From NCBI GenBank assembly GCA_026985055.1, contig JALSQZ010000190.1, positions 1 through 33,225 on the forward strand: 33,225 bases of DNA, read 5' to 3'. The position numbers and the translations under genes were made by a program. The notes under the pieces were generated by a model that saw nothing but the letters and a program-made list of their open reading frames with translations, was not told the origin of the DNA and did not search any database. Every line of letters begins with the position of its first letter. Positions within the stretch are counted from its first letter, which is position 1. The DNA is from Sedimenticola sp. (GTDB lineage Bacteria > Pseudomonadota > Gammaproteobacteria > Chromatiales > Chromatiaceae). Below, piece by piece: positions 7,528 to 16,397 of this stretch.

Positions 7528-9624
7528 TCAGCGCCCAAACAAGCCTTTCAACACATCCTTGCCCAGCTTGTCTCCGACTTTCTTCTGAATCTTTTCCTCG
7601 AGCTTTTCCTCGATCTTGTATTCAGCGTTCGCCTTTAATGCAGCGGCAAGATCCACTCGTATGGATGGATCCCTGACATCACCCTTGATCCTGACCGGGA
7701 TTGCAACTCCCTTTAGCTTGGCTGCGTCCTCGCCCCCCTGACCTTTCAGAGAGCCGACAATCTTGGTGGTAAGCAGATAGTCGGACTGCTCCTTTACCAG
7801 ATCCACCTTGCCCTTGCCGGTAACCCGCAGCACCGGGGATGCCAGATACAGATCCTGATTGTCTATCACCCCCTGCCGGATTACCCCCGTACCCTTGAGT
7901 TCGGCAAAATCCGTTTCCTCCGGCTCAGGGGAAACCGTTTGACCCATGGCCTTGCGGATGGCTTGCGCCAGGTTGACGCCAATGTAGGCGCCATCCCGGA
8001 AATTGATGGAAAAACGGCCATTGAGGTTCTTGCGGATGCTGGCGTCATCCAGCCCGATACTGCTCAGCTCCATATTCACATCGCCGGTGCCTCGCAGCTG
8101 TGCGCTGCCAGTGAGGTCATTCAGCAGGGGCTCTACCTGGATATTGGAGAGCTTTTCCGTGACATTGAATCTGGGCGTATCCTTGCGTACATCCAGCTGT
8201 GCATGAACTTGAAGTTTGCCCTTGTAAAGATCGGCGCCGAGAGGATCCAGTTTCAGCACGCCTTTGCGCGAACGCAGTTTCAAATGAATGTTCTCCATCT
8301 TCATCCCGCTGGCCTTGAGATGACCGATGCTGAAATCCGCATCCAGATCCAGCTTGCGCAGTGCGCTGAAATCCGGTTTTTCCGTTTTGCCCGCAGGAGC
8401 CGCTTGTGGCGACCCCTCCCCGGATGCCTGGGCTTGTTCACCGGGCGGAAGATAACGGTCCAGGTCGATCTGATCCAGCTTGAAATCGGCTCTCACCACG
8501 GGACCGTTGAACGACAGAAGCTTGAGCGTGCCATCCAGCGTTGAATCATCCAGATGGATATTCAAAGGCTTGACCGTAAGGCCATCACCTTCCTGAGCGA
8601 CAAAGAACTTCGCCGAAACCTGTTTCAACACCTCGGGATCGGCGGTTTGCAGTTCCACGCCAGCCAGCGCGAGCAACGAGCGCAAGTCGGTTTTCTGCAG
8701 GGCAAGACGCGCCTCAAGCCGGGGCTTGCCACTGTTCATGGCGGAAACGCTCATGTCGCCGGTTACATCCACATTCATTCCGGACAGGGAAAAGTCACTC
8801 AGAGCCAATACGCCGTTTTTTCGATCCAGACCGATATTGCTTGCCAGAGCAAGTTTGACCCCCTCTTTCGGCAAGCCTTCGCCTGCCGCATCTACGTTCA
8901 GGGTCAGCGCGGACAGATCGAGACGCTGCAAATCATCCGAAAACACCATGTCGGTGGACATTTTCACTGCCATCTCGACTTCGGGCTTGCGGTTTTTCAT
9001 CTGAAAACGCAGTTTCATGGGGACCGGCTTGCCGGCGGTCAGTTCCCCCAGGCTAAGGTTCAGATCATCCAGCGCGATGCGGTTCCCCTCCATTTCATCG
9101 GTAAAGTGGAAACTGACATCTTCCAGCTCCACACCCTGCAGCCTGATCTCGAAATCTTCCGCAGAGAGGCTGTTTGCGTCGCTTTTCTCGTGTCCGCCAG
9201 CCTCGGCAGATTCGCCTTTACCCGCTTTTGCCAGCCCTGCCCAATTTACTCGACCTTTCTTGTCCCGCTGCAAATCCAGACGTACCCCGCGCAACACCAC
9301 GGTATCCACGGCCAGTTTCTTCTGCAACAGAGGTTTTACCGCCACTTTCAGATCCAGGCGTTTCACCACAGCCAACGGCTTGTCGCCAAAACCTGGCGCA
9401 CTGCCAATGGTCACGTCCCCCAGCTCCAGTCCCACCCAGGGAAATACCGACCAGTTCAGAGGGCCGGCAATGGCCAGTTCCTGCCCGGTCTGTTTCTTGA
9501 AAGCAGTGCTTGCCTTGGCCTTGAGCGTCTCTTCGTCCACCAAGACCTTCAGGGCCACGACAGCCAGCACTGCTATCACGACGATGGTTACGGCCAATCC
9601 GATCAGCCATTTTACAATCTTCAT
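7528..9624 (-). CDS. AsmA-family envelope protein
   Basis: The product is 698 residues from the ATG at 9624; a GTG at 9636 is possible but sits too close to the GAGGAG ribosome-binding sequence. It begins with MKIVKWLIG and a single membrane anchor (about residues 4-27). An AsmA N-terminal domain follows, with the conserved GPLNWSVFPWVGLELGDVTI segment near 55. The remainder is long repetitive beta-rich sequence, consistent with a bridge-like lipid-transfer groove in the periplasm, and a C-terminal AsmA_2-type region (GTGVIRQGVIDNQDLYLASP). AsmA-like proteins are thought to move phospholipids between the membranes or affect outer membrane assembly. It is the last gene of a four-gene minus-strand cluster, 8 bp after the MFS gene. 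The extreme C-terminus is Lys-rich. Confidence 0.9.
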   Translation of the reverse strand: MKIVKWLIGLAVTIVVIAVLAVVALKVLVDEETLKAKASTAFKKQTGQELAIAGPLNWSVFPWVGLELGDVTIGSAPGFGDKPLAVVKRLDLKVAVKPLLQKKLAVDTVVLRGVRLDLQRDKKGRVNWAGLAKAGKGESAEAGGHEKSDANSLSAEDFEIRLQGVELEDVSFHFTDEMEGNRIALDDLNLSLGELTAGKPVPMKLRFQMKNRKPEVEMAVKMSTDMVFSDDLQRLDLSALTLNVDAAGEGLPKEGVKLALASNIGLDRKNGVLALSDFSLSGMNVDVTGDMSVSAMNSGKPRLEARLALQKTDLRSLLALAGVELQTADPEVLKQVSAKFFVAQEGDGLTVKPLNIHLDDSTLDGTLKLLSFNGPVVRADFKLDQIDLDRYLPPGEQAQASGEGSPQAAPAGKTEKPDFSALRKLDLDADFSIGHLKASGMKMENIHLKLRSRKGVLKLDPLGADLYKGKLQVHAQLDVRKDTPRFNVTEKLSNIQVEPLLNDLTGSAQLRGTGDVNMELSSIGLDDASIRKNLNGRFSINFRDGAYIGVNLAQAIRKAMGQTVSPEPEETDFAELKGTGVIRQGVIDNQDLYLASPVLRVTGKGKVDLVKEQSDYLLTTKIVGSLKGQGGEDAAKLKGVAIPVRIKGDVRDPSIRVDLAAALKANAEYKIEEKLEEKIQKKVGDKLGKDVLKGLFGR

Positions 9625-9632
9625 CCTGTATC

Positions 9633-10865
9633 TCACTCCTCAACGGTTACACGTTGCAGCACCATAAATCCTGCTACAAATAGTAGCAGAACGGCAAGAA
9701 TTCCCAGACGGGAATCTCCGCTCAATGCCGCCACCCAGCCCACCAGCAGAGGGCCAATGACAGCAGCAAATTTTCCCAGCATGTTGTACACGCCATAAAA
9801 TACACCAGCACGGTCCTGGGGAATCAAGCGGGCGTAGAGAGAACGGCTAAGGGACTGAACACCTCCCTGAACCAGACCAATGACCACCGCCAGGGCGTAG
9901 AATTCCCACGCATCCCCCATGCGCCAGGCCCAGAACACGATAAGCACATAGATCAACAGCGCGATCATGATCCCTCTTTTGGGCCCGTAACGCTCACCAA
10001 TACGGCCAAACAGCAGTGCCGCGGGAAAACCCACGAACTGGGTAACGAGCAAGGCGGCAAGCAGGTCGGATGCTTCAAAGCCGATAGCCAGCCCGTAGTC
10101 CACGGCCATGCGCACGATGGTATCCACTCCATCGATGTAGAGCCAGTAGGCAAGCAGAAACAATGCCACCATACGATAACGCCGCACCTCCCGCAGATTG
10201 TCCCGAATCTCTTTCAGCGCACCCCGCAATACCTGCTTGTTTGCAGGCCGTGGATTGCGTTCATGCACGAACAACAGCAACGGCAGGCTGAACATCGCCC
10301 ACCAGACTCCCACCATGAGAAAGGATACACGCACCGCCTGTCCCGCATTTTCCATGCCGAAGAATTCCGGCCGCAGCACCATGAATACATTCAGGGCAAA
10401 CAGCAGGCCGCCTCCCAGATAACCCAGGGCGTAACCCAGGGCTGATACCCGATCCAGCTCCGCGTCATCGGCCACATCCACCAGCAGTGCATCATAGGGT
10501 ACGATACTGCCGGAGAAGCCGACAATGCCCAGGGCATACAACAACAGGGCAACCGGCCACATTCCCGCCGCCACCAGAAACAGGGAGGAAGTCATCAGGG
10601 CGCCGAGGAAGGCGAACAGCAGCAGATAGCGTTTCTTGCTCCCGCCCTGATCCGCCAGGGCGCCAATCAGCGGCGCAAACAGCACCATCAGGGTGCTCGC
10701 TGCGGAGTTCCCCACCCCCAGCCAGAAAGTGCTGTCGGTGGCGGCCAGATCACTAGCCCAGTACTCCTTGAAGAAAACGGGGAAAAAACCCGCCATCACC
10801 GTAGTGGCAAAAGCTGAATTGCCCCAGTCATACAGGGCCCAGCTGAAACGGGCACGCCTGTCCAT
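9633..10865 (-). CDS. UMF1-family major facilitator superfamily transporter
   Basis: The protein has 410 residues from the ATG at 10865, which overlaps the permease stop as TGATG. An upstream start at 10901 would add 12 residues but bury the start inside the permease gene. It is polytopic, with about 12 hydrophobic segments. The N-terminal signature FSWALYDWGNSAFATTVMAG is diagnostic for the UMF1 branch of the MFS, related to yeast Atg22. The middle has YDALLVDVADDAELDRVSAL, another conserved part of the family. Substrates of bacterial UMF1 proteins are largely unknown; yeast Atg22 exports amino acids from the vacuole. Coupling to the ABC genes suggests shared expression, not necessarily shared function. 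Confidence 0.9.
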   Translation of the reverse strand: MDRRARFSWALYDWGNSAFATTVMAGFFPVFFKEYWASDLAATDSTFWLGVGNSAASTLMVLFAPLIGALADQGGSKKRYLLLFAFLGALMTSSLFLVAAGMWPVALLLYALGIVGFSGSIVPYDALLVDVADDAELDRVSALGYALGYLGGGLLFALNVFMVLRPEFFGMENAGQAVRVSFLMVGVWWAMFSLPLLLFVHERNPRPANKQVLRGALKEIRDNLREVRRYRMVALFLLAYWLYIDGVDTIVRMAVDYGLAIGFEASDLLAALLVTQFVGFPAALLFGRIGERYGPKRGIMIALLIYVLIVFWAWRMGDAWEFYALAVVIGLVQGGVQSLSRSLYARLIPQDRAGVFYGVYNMLGKFAAVIGPLLVGWVAALSGDSRLGILAVLLLFVAGFMVLQRVTVEE

Positions 10866-11635
10866 CAACTCTTGATTCCCACTCCCCGGTTGAGCAGCCA
10901 CAGGGAGGCGGCCGCAAGCACCAGGATGAAAGCCAGGATGAGCAACAGCGCCGTTTCCGGGCGGATATCCGACACGCCGAGAATACCGTAGCGAAAGGCA
11001 TTGATCATGTACAACACCGGATTGGCCAGGGACAGCTTCTGCCAGAATTCGGGCAACATGCTGATGGAATAGAACACGCCACCCAGGTAGGTAAGCGGGG
11101 TCAGCACGAAGGTGGGGATCATGGTGATGTCATCGAAGCTGTTGGCGAAAACCGCGTTGATGAAACCCGCCAGGGCAAAGAGTATGGATGTCAGCACCAC
11201 CACCAACAGCGTAAGCCATGGATGCACCACACCCACATCCGAAAAGAACAGGGTTATACCAGTGACCACGGCCCCAACCACCAGGCCCCGGGCCACCCCG
11301 CCGCTGACATAGCCGAGCAGAATTATCCAGTTGGGCACGGGTGAGATGATCAGTTCTTCGATATGGCGCTGGTACTTTGCCTGAAAGAAACTGGATACCG
11401 TGTTGGCATAACTGTTGGTGATCACCGCCATCAGAATCAGCCCCGGCACGATGAAGGACTGATAGCTGTATCCCCCCATCTCACCAATGCGTTCCCCGAT
11501 GAGCGTGCCGAATATGAGAAAGTAAAGGCCGGTGGTGATCGCTGCGGGCAGAATCGTCTGCCCCCAGATGCGCATGAAGCGCAGCACTTCCTTGATGACG
11601 ATAGTGGAATAAGCGACCCAGTAACGTCTGCTCAT
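10865..11635 (-). CDS. yadH: ABC-2 type transporter permease, YadH-like
   Basis: The 256-residue membrane protein has six hydrophobic segments and begins MSRRYWVAYSTIVIKEVLRF. The length equals that of E. coli YadH, with the family features GERIGEMGGYSYQSFIVPGL and the loop TPLTYLGGVFYSISMLP. The start ATG overlaps the stop of the ATPase gene as ATGA, so the pair is translationally coupled and forms one exporter. A start at 11737 would put 34 unlikely residues in front. The substrate of YadGH is not established; relatives include drug and polysaccharide exporters. It overlaps the downstream MFS gene by one base. Confidence 0.9.
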   Translation of the reverse strand: MSRRYWVAYSTIVIKEVLRFMRIWGQTILPAAITTGLYFLIFGTLIGERIGEMGGYSYQSFIVPGLILMAVITNSYANTVSSFFQAKYQRHIEELIISPVPNWIILLGYVSGGVARGLVVGAVVTGITLFFSDVGVVHPWLTLLVVVLTSILFALAGFINAVFANSFDDITMIPTFVLTPLTYLGGVFYSISMLPEFWQKLSLANPVLYMINAFRYGILGVSDIRPETALLLILAFILVLAAASLWLLNRGVGIKS

Positions 11636-12558
11636 GCCGCTTCCACCTTCTTTTTTACCCGATCGAGGAAAAACTGCTCCAGGCGGTTCTGTTTGTTGCG
11701 CATGGAAAGCACTTCCATGCCCTGCCGGTTCAGCCAATCAAACAGACTGTTCAGGGTCTGTTCCTGTTCCAGAACGGCTTCCAGGGTATATTCATCACGA
11801 ATACAAAGGGAAACCGGCGCACCCTCCGGCAGAGACTGAATCGGCGCGCGCAGGGTAAGGAGAAAAGCCTGGCGGTGCAGGCGATGCAGCAAGGCCTGCA
11901 TGCTGCTGTTCTCCACGATCATGCCATCATCGATGATGGCAATGCTGCGACACAGGTTTTCCGCCTCCTCCAGATAATGCGTCGTAAGAACGATAGTGGT
12001 TCCGGCACGATTGATCTCTTCCATGAACGCCCACATGCTGCGCCGGATCTCGATATCCACTCCTGCGGTAGGCTCGTCCAGAATCATCAAGGGCGGCTCA
12101 TGCACCAGCGCCCGGGCTATCATCAAACGGCGTTTCATGCCACCGGACAGACTGCGGGCCTGGGCCCTGCGCTTGCCCCAAAGATCCAGTTCCTTGAGCA
12201 CCTTTCGGGTCTTATCATAAGCGATTCGCCGGGGTATGCCATAGTATCCCGCCTGATTGATGACAATCTCTTCCACCGGCTCCCACTGATTGAAGTTGAA
12301 ATCCTGAGGCACCAGGCCAATGCGCCGTTTTACTTCCTGAGGCGCCCTGTCCAGGTCATGGCCAAATACTTCCACCCGGCCCGAGGTTTTACGCACCAGG
12401 GAACTGAGAATCCCGATGGCGGTGGATTTCCCCGCGCCGTTGGGCCCCAGCAGAGCGAAAAAATCCCCTTCGCGCACCTGAAGGTCGATACCCTTCAATG
12501 CCTCGGTGCCGTTGGCATAGGTCTTCTGCAATTGTTCGAGTCGGATTGCGTGGCTCAT
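11632..12558 (-). CDS. yadG: ABC transporter ATP-binding protein, YadG-like
   Basis: The 308-residue ATPase has the same length as E. coli YadG. Visible motifs are Walker A GPNGAGKST near residue 39, the Q-loop segment GLVPQDFNFN near 87, the ABC signature LSGGMKRR near 138, Walker B PPLMILDEPTAGVD near 154, and the H-loop TTHYLEEAE near 193. A C-terminal extension of about 90 residues is usual for this DrrA-like group. It heads the minus-strand cluster yadG-yadH-UMF1-asmA. The 200 bp upstream, shared with the divergent dUTPase gene, must hold both promoters; I see no convincing one. Confidence 0.92.
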   Translation of the reverse strand: MSHAIRLEQLQKTYANGTEALKGIDLQVREGDFFALLGPNGAGKSTAIGILSSLVRKTSGRVEVFGHDLDRAPQEVKRRIGLVPQDFNFNQWEPVEEIVINQAGYYGIPRRIAYDKTRKVLKELDLWGKRRAQARSLSGGMKRRLMIARALVHEPPLMILDEPTAGVDIEIRRSMWAFMEEINRAGTTIVLTTHYLEEAENLCRSIAIIDDGMIVENSSMQALLHRLHRQAFLLTLRAPIQSLPEGAPVSLCIRDEYTLEAVLEQEQTLNSLFDWLNRQGMEVLSMRNKQNRLEQFFLDRVKKKVEAA

Positions 12559-12759
12559 GGCGGGATTATCGGTTACAAAACAGGGCTATTGTCCTCTGAA
12601 ACTCTCATGGAATCCATCTCCGTTGAATGGTTGCCGGGAACGGGTGAGATCATGGTTGTCATTCGTCCCTTTTTCTGGCAAGGCCCCCGGTCAGCATTTC
12701 CCTGAAGCCGCGGCTGACGTAGAATGCGGTCTGTTTCCATTCCATTCGAGATATCCCCC

Positions 12760-13377
12760 ATGAAACAGAAACTTCTCGCCATGCTGTCCCTGCAGGATCA
12801 GCTCAACCGCCAGATCAACCCGGACTGGCTGCAGGCCGACAACGAATGGTATCGGGCCATCTGGCTGGAAAGCGCGGAACTCATGGAACATTACGGCTGG
12901 AAATGGTGGAAAGCCCAGGAACATGATCTGGAACAGATTCGCCTGGAGCTTATCGATATCTGGCATTTCGGCCTCAGCGCAGAACTGCTGGGACAGGCGG
13001 GCGACCAGGAAAAAGCCGCAACCAACATGCTTGCGCAACTGGAGGAGGCACAAACCGGGGAAACGGATTTTCGCAACAATGTGGATCAGCTCGCCCGGCA
13101 TGCCCTGAACCACCACACCCTGGATGTTCCAGCCTTCCTGAGCCTGCTGGATGCCGCAGACACGGGATTCGACGACCTGTACCGCATCTATGTGGGAAAG
13201 AATGTCCTCAATCGTTTCCGCCAGAACCACGGCTACAAGGACGGCAGCTACATCAAGATCTGGGAAGGACGCGAGGACAACGAGCATCTAGCGCAAGTGG
13301 TGGCGACCCTGGACGCGGATGCCACGGACTTCCAGGAAAACCTGTATCAGTCGCTGGAACAGCGATATCCGGGATGA
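12760..13377 (+). CDS. All-alpha dimeric dUTP diphosphatase (dUTPase_2 family)
   Basis: The 205-residue protein starts at the ATG at 12760; an earlier start at 12724 is less likely. It hydrolyses dUTP (and possibly dUDP) to dUMP, keeping uracil out of DNA and feeding dTMP synthesis. Residues 35-50 carry ESAELMEHYGWKWW, and ELIDIWHF follows 20 residues later; these are the acidic metal-binding helices of the MazG-like all-alpha NTPases. The later signature NRFRQNHGYKDG, then SYIKIWEGREDN, is typical of the Leishmania/Campylobacter-type dUTPase. This type is unrelated to the trimeric Dut of E. coli, so it may be the main or a second dUTPase here. It converges on relA, with repeat copy A between them. 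Confidence 0.88.
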   Translation: MKQKLLAMLSLQDQLNRQINPDWLQADNEWYRAIWLESAELMEHYGWKWWKAQEHDLEQIRLELIDIWHFGLSAELLGQAGDQEKAATNMLAQLEEAQTGETDFRNNVDQLARHALNHHTLDVPAFLSLLDAADTGFDDLYRIYVGKNVLNRFRQNHGYKDGSYIKIWEGREDNEHLAQVVATLDADATDFQENLYQSLEQRYPG

Positions 13378-13406
13378 GGCGCAGCCGCCGTCATTTCTCT
13401 ATAGGG

Positions 13407-13554
13407 AACCTCGAAAAATTCCTTCCATGGAATTTTTCTGGTCGCAAAGAGAAAATGCGATTTCCTCTTTGCTCACATTTTCAATCACTTGTGGTGATTT
13501 AAAATGGTGGGACATCCCTGTCCCACTCGGGCATCTCGATTATTCGAGATGCCC
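13407..13554 (+). repeat. Five-hairpin intergenic repeat, copy A
   Basis: The full-length copy fills the gap between the convergent dUTPase and relA genes. Five successive palindromes are visible. H1 is GAAAAATTCC (13413-13422) with GGAATTTTTC (13429-13438). H2 is GCAAAGAG (13444-13451) with CTCTTTGC (13465-13472). H3 is CATTTT plus AATCAC (13476-13488) with GTGATT plus AAAATG (13494-13506). H4 is GTGGGACA (13507-13514) with TGTCCCAC (13519-13526). H5 is GGGCATCTCGA (13529-13539) with TCGAGATGCCC (13544-13554). The last base of H5 is shared with the relA stop codon. H1 ends in a T-run on both strands, so it could end both transcripts. Copies B and C are homologous on the other strand. Confidence 0.9.
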
Positions 13555-15737
13555 TATACCTGACGCTTTACATCCATTACATCCGGTACCTGGGCCAGCT
13601 TTTCCATCACCCGGCTGAGCTGTTCCATATTCGCCACTTCAACGGTAAAACGCATACTGGCGGTTTCCTTTTTCCGGTTGGAATGGGTCTTGACCCCAAG
13701 CACATCCACTTCCTCATTGGAGAAAACCGAACTGATATCGCGCAACAGCCCCTTGCGGTCATGGGCATGGAGCTGCACGTCCACAAGAAACACGCCCCGG
13801 GGCTGTTCCTCGCTCCAGACCACGGAAATCAGACGCTCCGCCTGATCCTTCTTCAGGCGGCGCAGCACCGGGCAGTCCGCCCGGTGTATGCTCACCCCCT
13901 TGCCGCGGGTGATATAGCCCATGATGGGATCATTGGGAACCGGTTTGCAGCAGCGCGCCGTGTGGGTCATCAGGCCATCGACACCCTGTACCACCACCTC
14001 GCCGGCGGCGGCCTTGTGTCGAACGGAACGCTTGTCCGCCTTGAGGGCAATGTCCCTGTCATCGTCCAGCGCTTTCTGCGCCACTTGCAGATTGGCCACC
14101 TGGATTGCAGACACCTCTCCCCGACCCATGGCGGCATACAGGTCATCCACTGTCTTGAAATTGTATTTCTCCAGCAACTTTTCCAGATCCGGCTTCTTCA
14201 CCCCCAGACGGTTGATTTCCTTGTCCAGACTGGCCTTGCCCAGGGCCACATGCTGCTCATAGTCCTGACGCTTGAACCAGTGCCGGATGCGGTTGCGCGC
14301 GCGTGAGGTGGTCACATAACCGGAGCTGGCGTTGAGCCAGTCCAGGCTGGGACCACCTTCCTTTACGGTGATGATTTCCACCGTCTGGCCGCTCTCCAGG
14401 GGTTGGGTAAGGGAAATCATCTTGCCATCGGCCTTCGCCCCCCGGCAACGATGCCCCACGGAACTGTGGATGGCATAGGCGAAGTCCACCGCTGTGGCTC
14501 CCCGAGGCAGCTCCACCACCTTGCCATCGGGAGTAAGAACATAGATGCGCCGGGCTTCGAATTCCGCGTCTGCTTCTTCAGCGTCCTGGGTATCACCCGG
14601 ATGCTCCAGCCAGGCGCGCATCCATTCGATGCGCCGTTCCAGTTCCGAGTCCCCCTTGCCGTCCTCCTTGTAACGCCAATGGGCCGCCACGCCACGTTCC
14701 GCATGGTCATGCATTTCGCGAGTGCGGATCTGAACCTCCAGCGGCTTGCCATCTTCACCGATTACCGCCGTATGCAGGGAGCGATAGCCATTTGCCTTGG
14801 GGTGAGCGATGTAATCGTCGAACTCCTTGGGGATGGGCTGCCAGGCGCCATGCACCATGCCCAGCACCTCATAGCACTGGGCCACGCTGTCCACCAGCAC
14901 CCGTACCGCACGTACATCGAAGATCTGGCTGAAATCCACGCCCTTGCGCTGCATTTTCTTCCAGATACTGTATATGTGCTTGGGACGACCGCTGATATCG
15001 GCTGGTATGCCGTGCTGTTCACAACTGGCCTGAAGACGCCCTACGACTCCGGCAATGAATTGCTCACGTTCTTCCCGTTTCTCCTCCAGCGCCCGGGCAA
15101 TATCCCGATAGGCATTCGGATGCAGCACCCGCAGGGACAGATCCTCCAGCTCCCATTTGAGCTGCCAGACGCCGAGACGGTTGGCCAGAGGAGCATGGAT
15201 ACGCTGGGTGATATCCGCGATGGCGCGACGTTCTTCCTCTTCCCCTACCTGCTGCAACACACGCATGAGCTGCAGACGCTTGGCAAGGACGATAAGCACT
15301 ACCCGCACATCATCCGCCAGTCCCAGCAGCATGCGTCGCAGATTCTCGCTCTGCTTGTCGTCGTTTGCGCTACTGCCGCTCACCGCTACCGTGCGTATGC
15401 GGCTGAGATCACGGATCATGGCGGGCACCCGCTCGCCAAAGGGCTCCGCCTTTTCCAGCTCCGCCAGAGGCAGATCAGACAACAGGGAAGCTACCAGGGT
15501 TTCTGTATCCAGATTGAGCTGATCGAGTATGTCCGCAGTCTGCATCAGAGCCAGCTGATGCTGCACCCCGCCAAAGGCGGGTTCTTCATCATGCACCCGA
15601 TGGATCAGCTCCAGCGCCAGACTGATCTGATGAATCTCCTTGCGGCTGCGATGCCCCGCAAGAGCAGCCAGCCACGCAGTGATCTGCTCCTGGCTGACGC
15701 TGCCGGTTTCGGGTAGATGCGAAACAGTGCTGACCAT
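13554..15737 (-). CDS. relA: RelA-type GTP pyrophosphokinase ((p)ppGpp synthetase)
   Basis: The 727-residue ribosome-associated alarmone synthetase transfers pyrophosphate from ATP to GTP or GDP during amino acid starvation. The N-terminal HD region (about 20-200) lacks the hydrolase motif: the HDxxED position reads LLSDLPLAEL, so hydrolysis is not expected. The synthetase domain carries GRPKHIYSIWKKM and EFDDYIAHPKANGYRSLHT; EFDD is the EXDD form of monofunctional RelA rather than the RXKD form of SpoT. A TGS domain (IYVLTPDGKVVELPRGATAV, about 395-460), a Cys zinc-finger-like segment (TARCCKPVPNDPIMG...HRADC, about 585-615) and a C-terminal ACT/RRM domain follow. A separate bifunctional SpoT is expected elsewhere. 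The TAG stop touches repeat copy A. Confidence 0.96.
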   Translation of the reverse strand: MVSTVSHLPETGSVSQEQITAWLAALAGHRSRKEIHQISLALELIHRVHDEEPAFGGVQHQLALMQTADILDQLNLDTETLVASLLSDLPLAELEKAEPFGERVPAMIRDLSRIRTVAVSGSSANDDKQSENLRRMLLGLADDVRVVLIVLAKRLQLMRVLQQVGEEEERRAIADITQRIHAPLANRLGVWQLKWELEDLSLRVLHPNAYRDIARALEEKREEREQFIAGVVGRLQASCEQHGIPADISGRPKHIYSIWKKMQRKGVDFSQIFDVRAVRVLVDSVAQCYEVLGMVHGAWQPIPKEFDDYIAHPKANGYRSLHTAVIGEDGKPLEVQIRTREMHDHAERGVAAHWRYKEDGKGDSELERRIEWMRAWLEHPGDTQDAEEADAEFEARRIYVLTPDGKVVELPRGATAVDFAYAIHSSVGHRCRGAKADGKMISLTQPLESGQTVEIITVKEGGPSLDWLNASSGYVTTSRARNRIRHWFKRQDYEQHVALGKASLDKEINRLGVKKPDLEKLLEKYNFKTVDDLYAAMGRGEVSAIQVANLQVAQKALDDDRDIALKADKRSVRHKAAAGEVVVQGVDGLMTHTARCCKPVPNDPIMGYITRGKGVSIHRADCPVLRRLKKDQAERLISVVWSEEQPRGVFLVDVQLHAHDRKGLLRDISSVFSNEEVDVLGVKTHSNRKKETASMRFTVEVANMEQLSRVMEKLAQVPDVMDVKRQV

Positions 15738-15828
15738 GACATGAAGCCGAAATCATGAATGAAAATTGCGCTAACCATAGCACAGCGAAAGCACACAAGC
15801 TGTTTGAATACGCCGAACCAGAAACCGG

Positions 15829-16341
15829 TCAGCGGATTTCCTCAATGGAAAATTTCTTGTGCAAAATACGCGGGGTGATCAAGCCATAGCCCTGTTGCTG
15901 CCAATAAGCCAGCTCGGTAATGGCCGAGGGCACCACTTCCACAAAATCAAGAAAATCCTTTACCTGATAGCCATAATCGGCCGCTGCCAGTCCACAGACC
16001 CGGAATTTCACTCCCAGGGAAGCATAGTATTTCATGCGCCCCACGGCTTCGGCATATTTCTGCTGATTGGCTTTGGCCAGGGTCACGATTTCCGTGCCGT
16101 GAATTACCACCACGATGTCCATAAACTCCGGCGCCATGTCATAAGGCGCCTCCATGAGCGGATTCATGTAGGAACGCACCCAGTACAAGGCGCTGGAGAT
16201 ATGGCGCGGATCATCGAAATAGAAATCGAAAACCACCTTTGGTTCGGCATAAGGGGTATGCACGAGCTTGCCCGCCCCGCTCGGGAAGGAAGCCAGCGAC
16301 AGCAGGCAGGATACAAGAACGCTGAAAATGAGTTTTTGCAT
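15829..16341 (-). CDS. Exported DsrE-family protein
   Basis: The 170-residue protein begins with a signal peptide (MQKLIFSVLVSCLLSLASFP, cleavage probably about residue 23), so it should be periplasmic. The rest has a DsrE/DsrF-like fold: KVVFDFYFDDP at the start of the first strand, then DIVVVIHGTEIVTL and GVKFRVCGLAAADYGY. The latter holds the single conserved cysteine of this branch. Cytoplasmic DsrE and TusD relatives bind or pass persulfide sulfur on that cysteine. Exported forms are common in sulfur-oxidising gammaproteobacteria, but their role is not established. It lies 91 bp upstream of relA and downstream of the DUF1015 gene on the same strand. A TATACT sequence just upstream (16349-16354) is too close to the ATG to be convincing as the -10 element. 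Confidence 0.82.
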   Translation of the reverse strand: MQKLIFSVLVSCLLSLASFPSGAGKLVHTPYAEPKVVFDFYFDDPRHISSALYWVRSYMNPLMEAPYDMAPEFMDIVVVIHGTEIVTLAKANQQKYAEAVGRMKYYASLGVKFRVCGLAAADYGYQVKDFLDFVEVVPSAITELAYWQQQGYGLITPRILHKKFSIEEIR

Positions 16342-16397
16342 GCTATTGAGTATAGCAGGATGCTGAAAAACAGCATTTTTACAACCCGTATGCGGTA

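Noticed and set aside
16360..16380. Hairpin ATGCTG/CAGCAT followed by T-run as a terminator
   Set aside because: The T-run follows on the plus strand, but all nearby genes are on the minus strand; a short chance hairpin is as likely.
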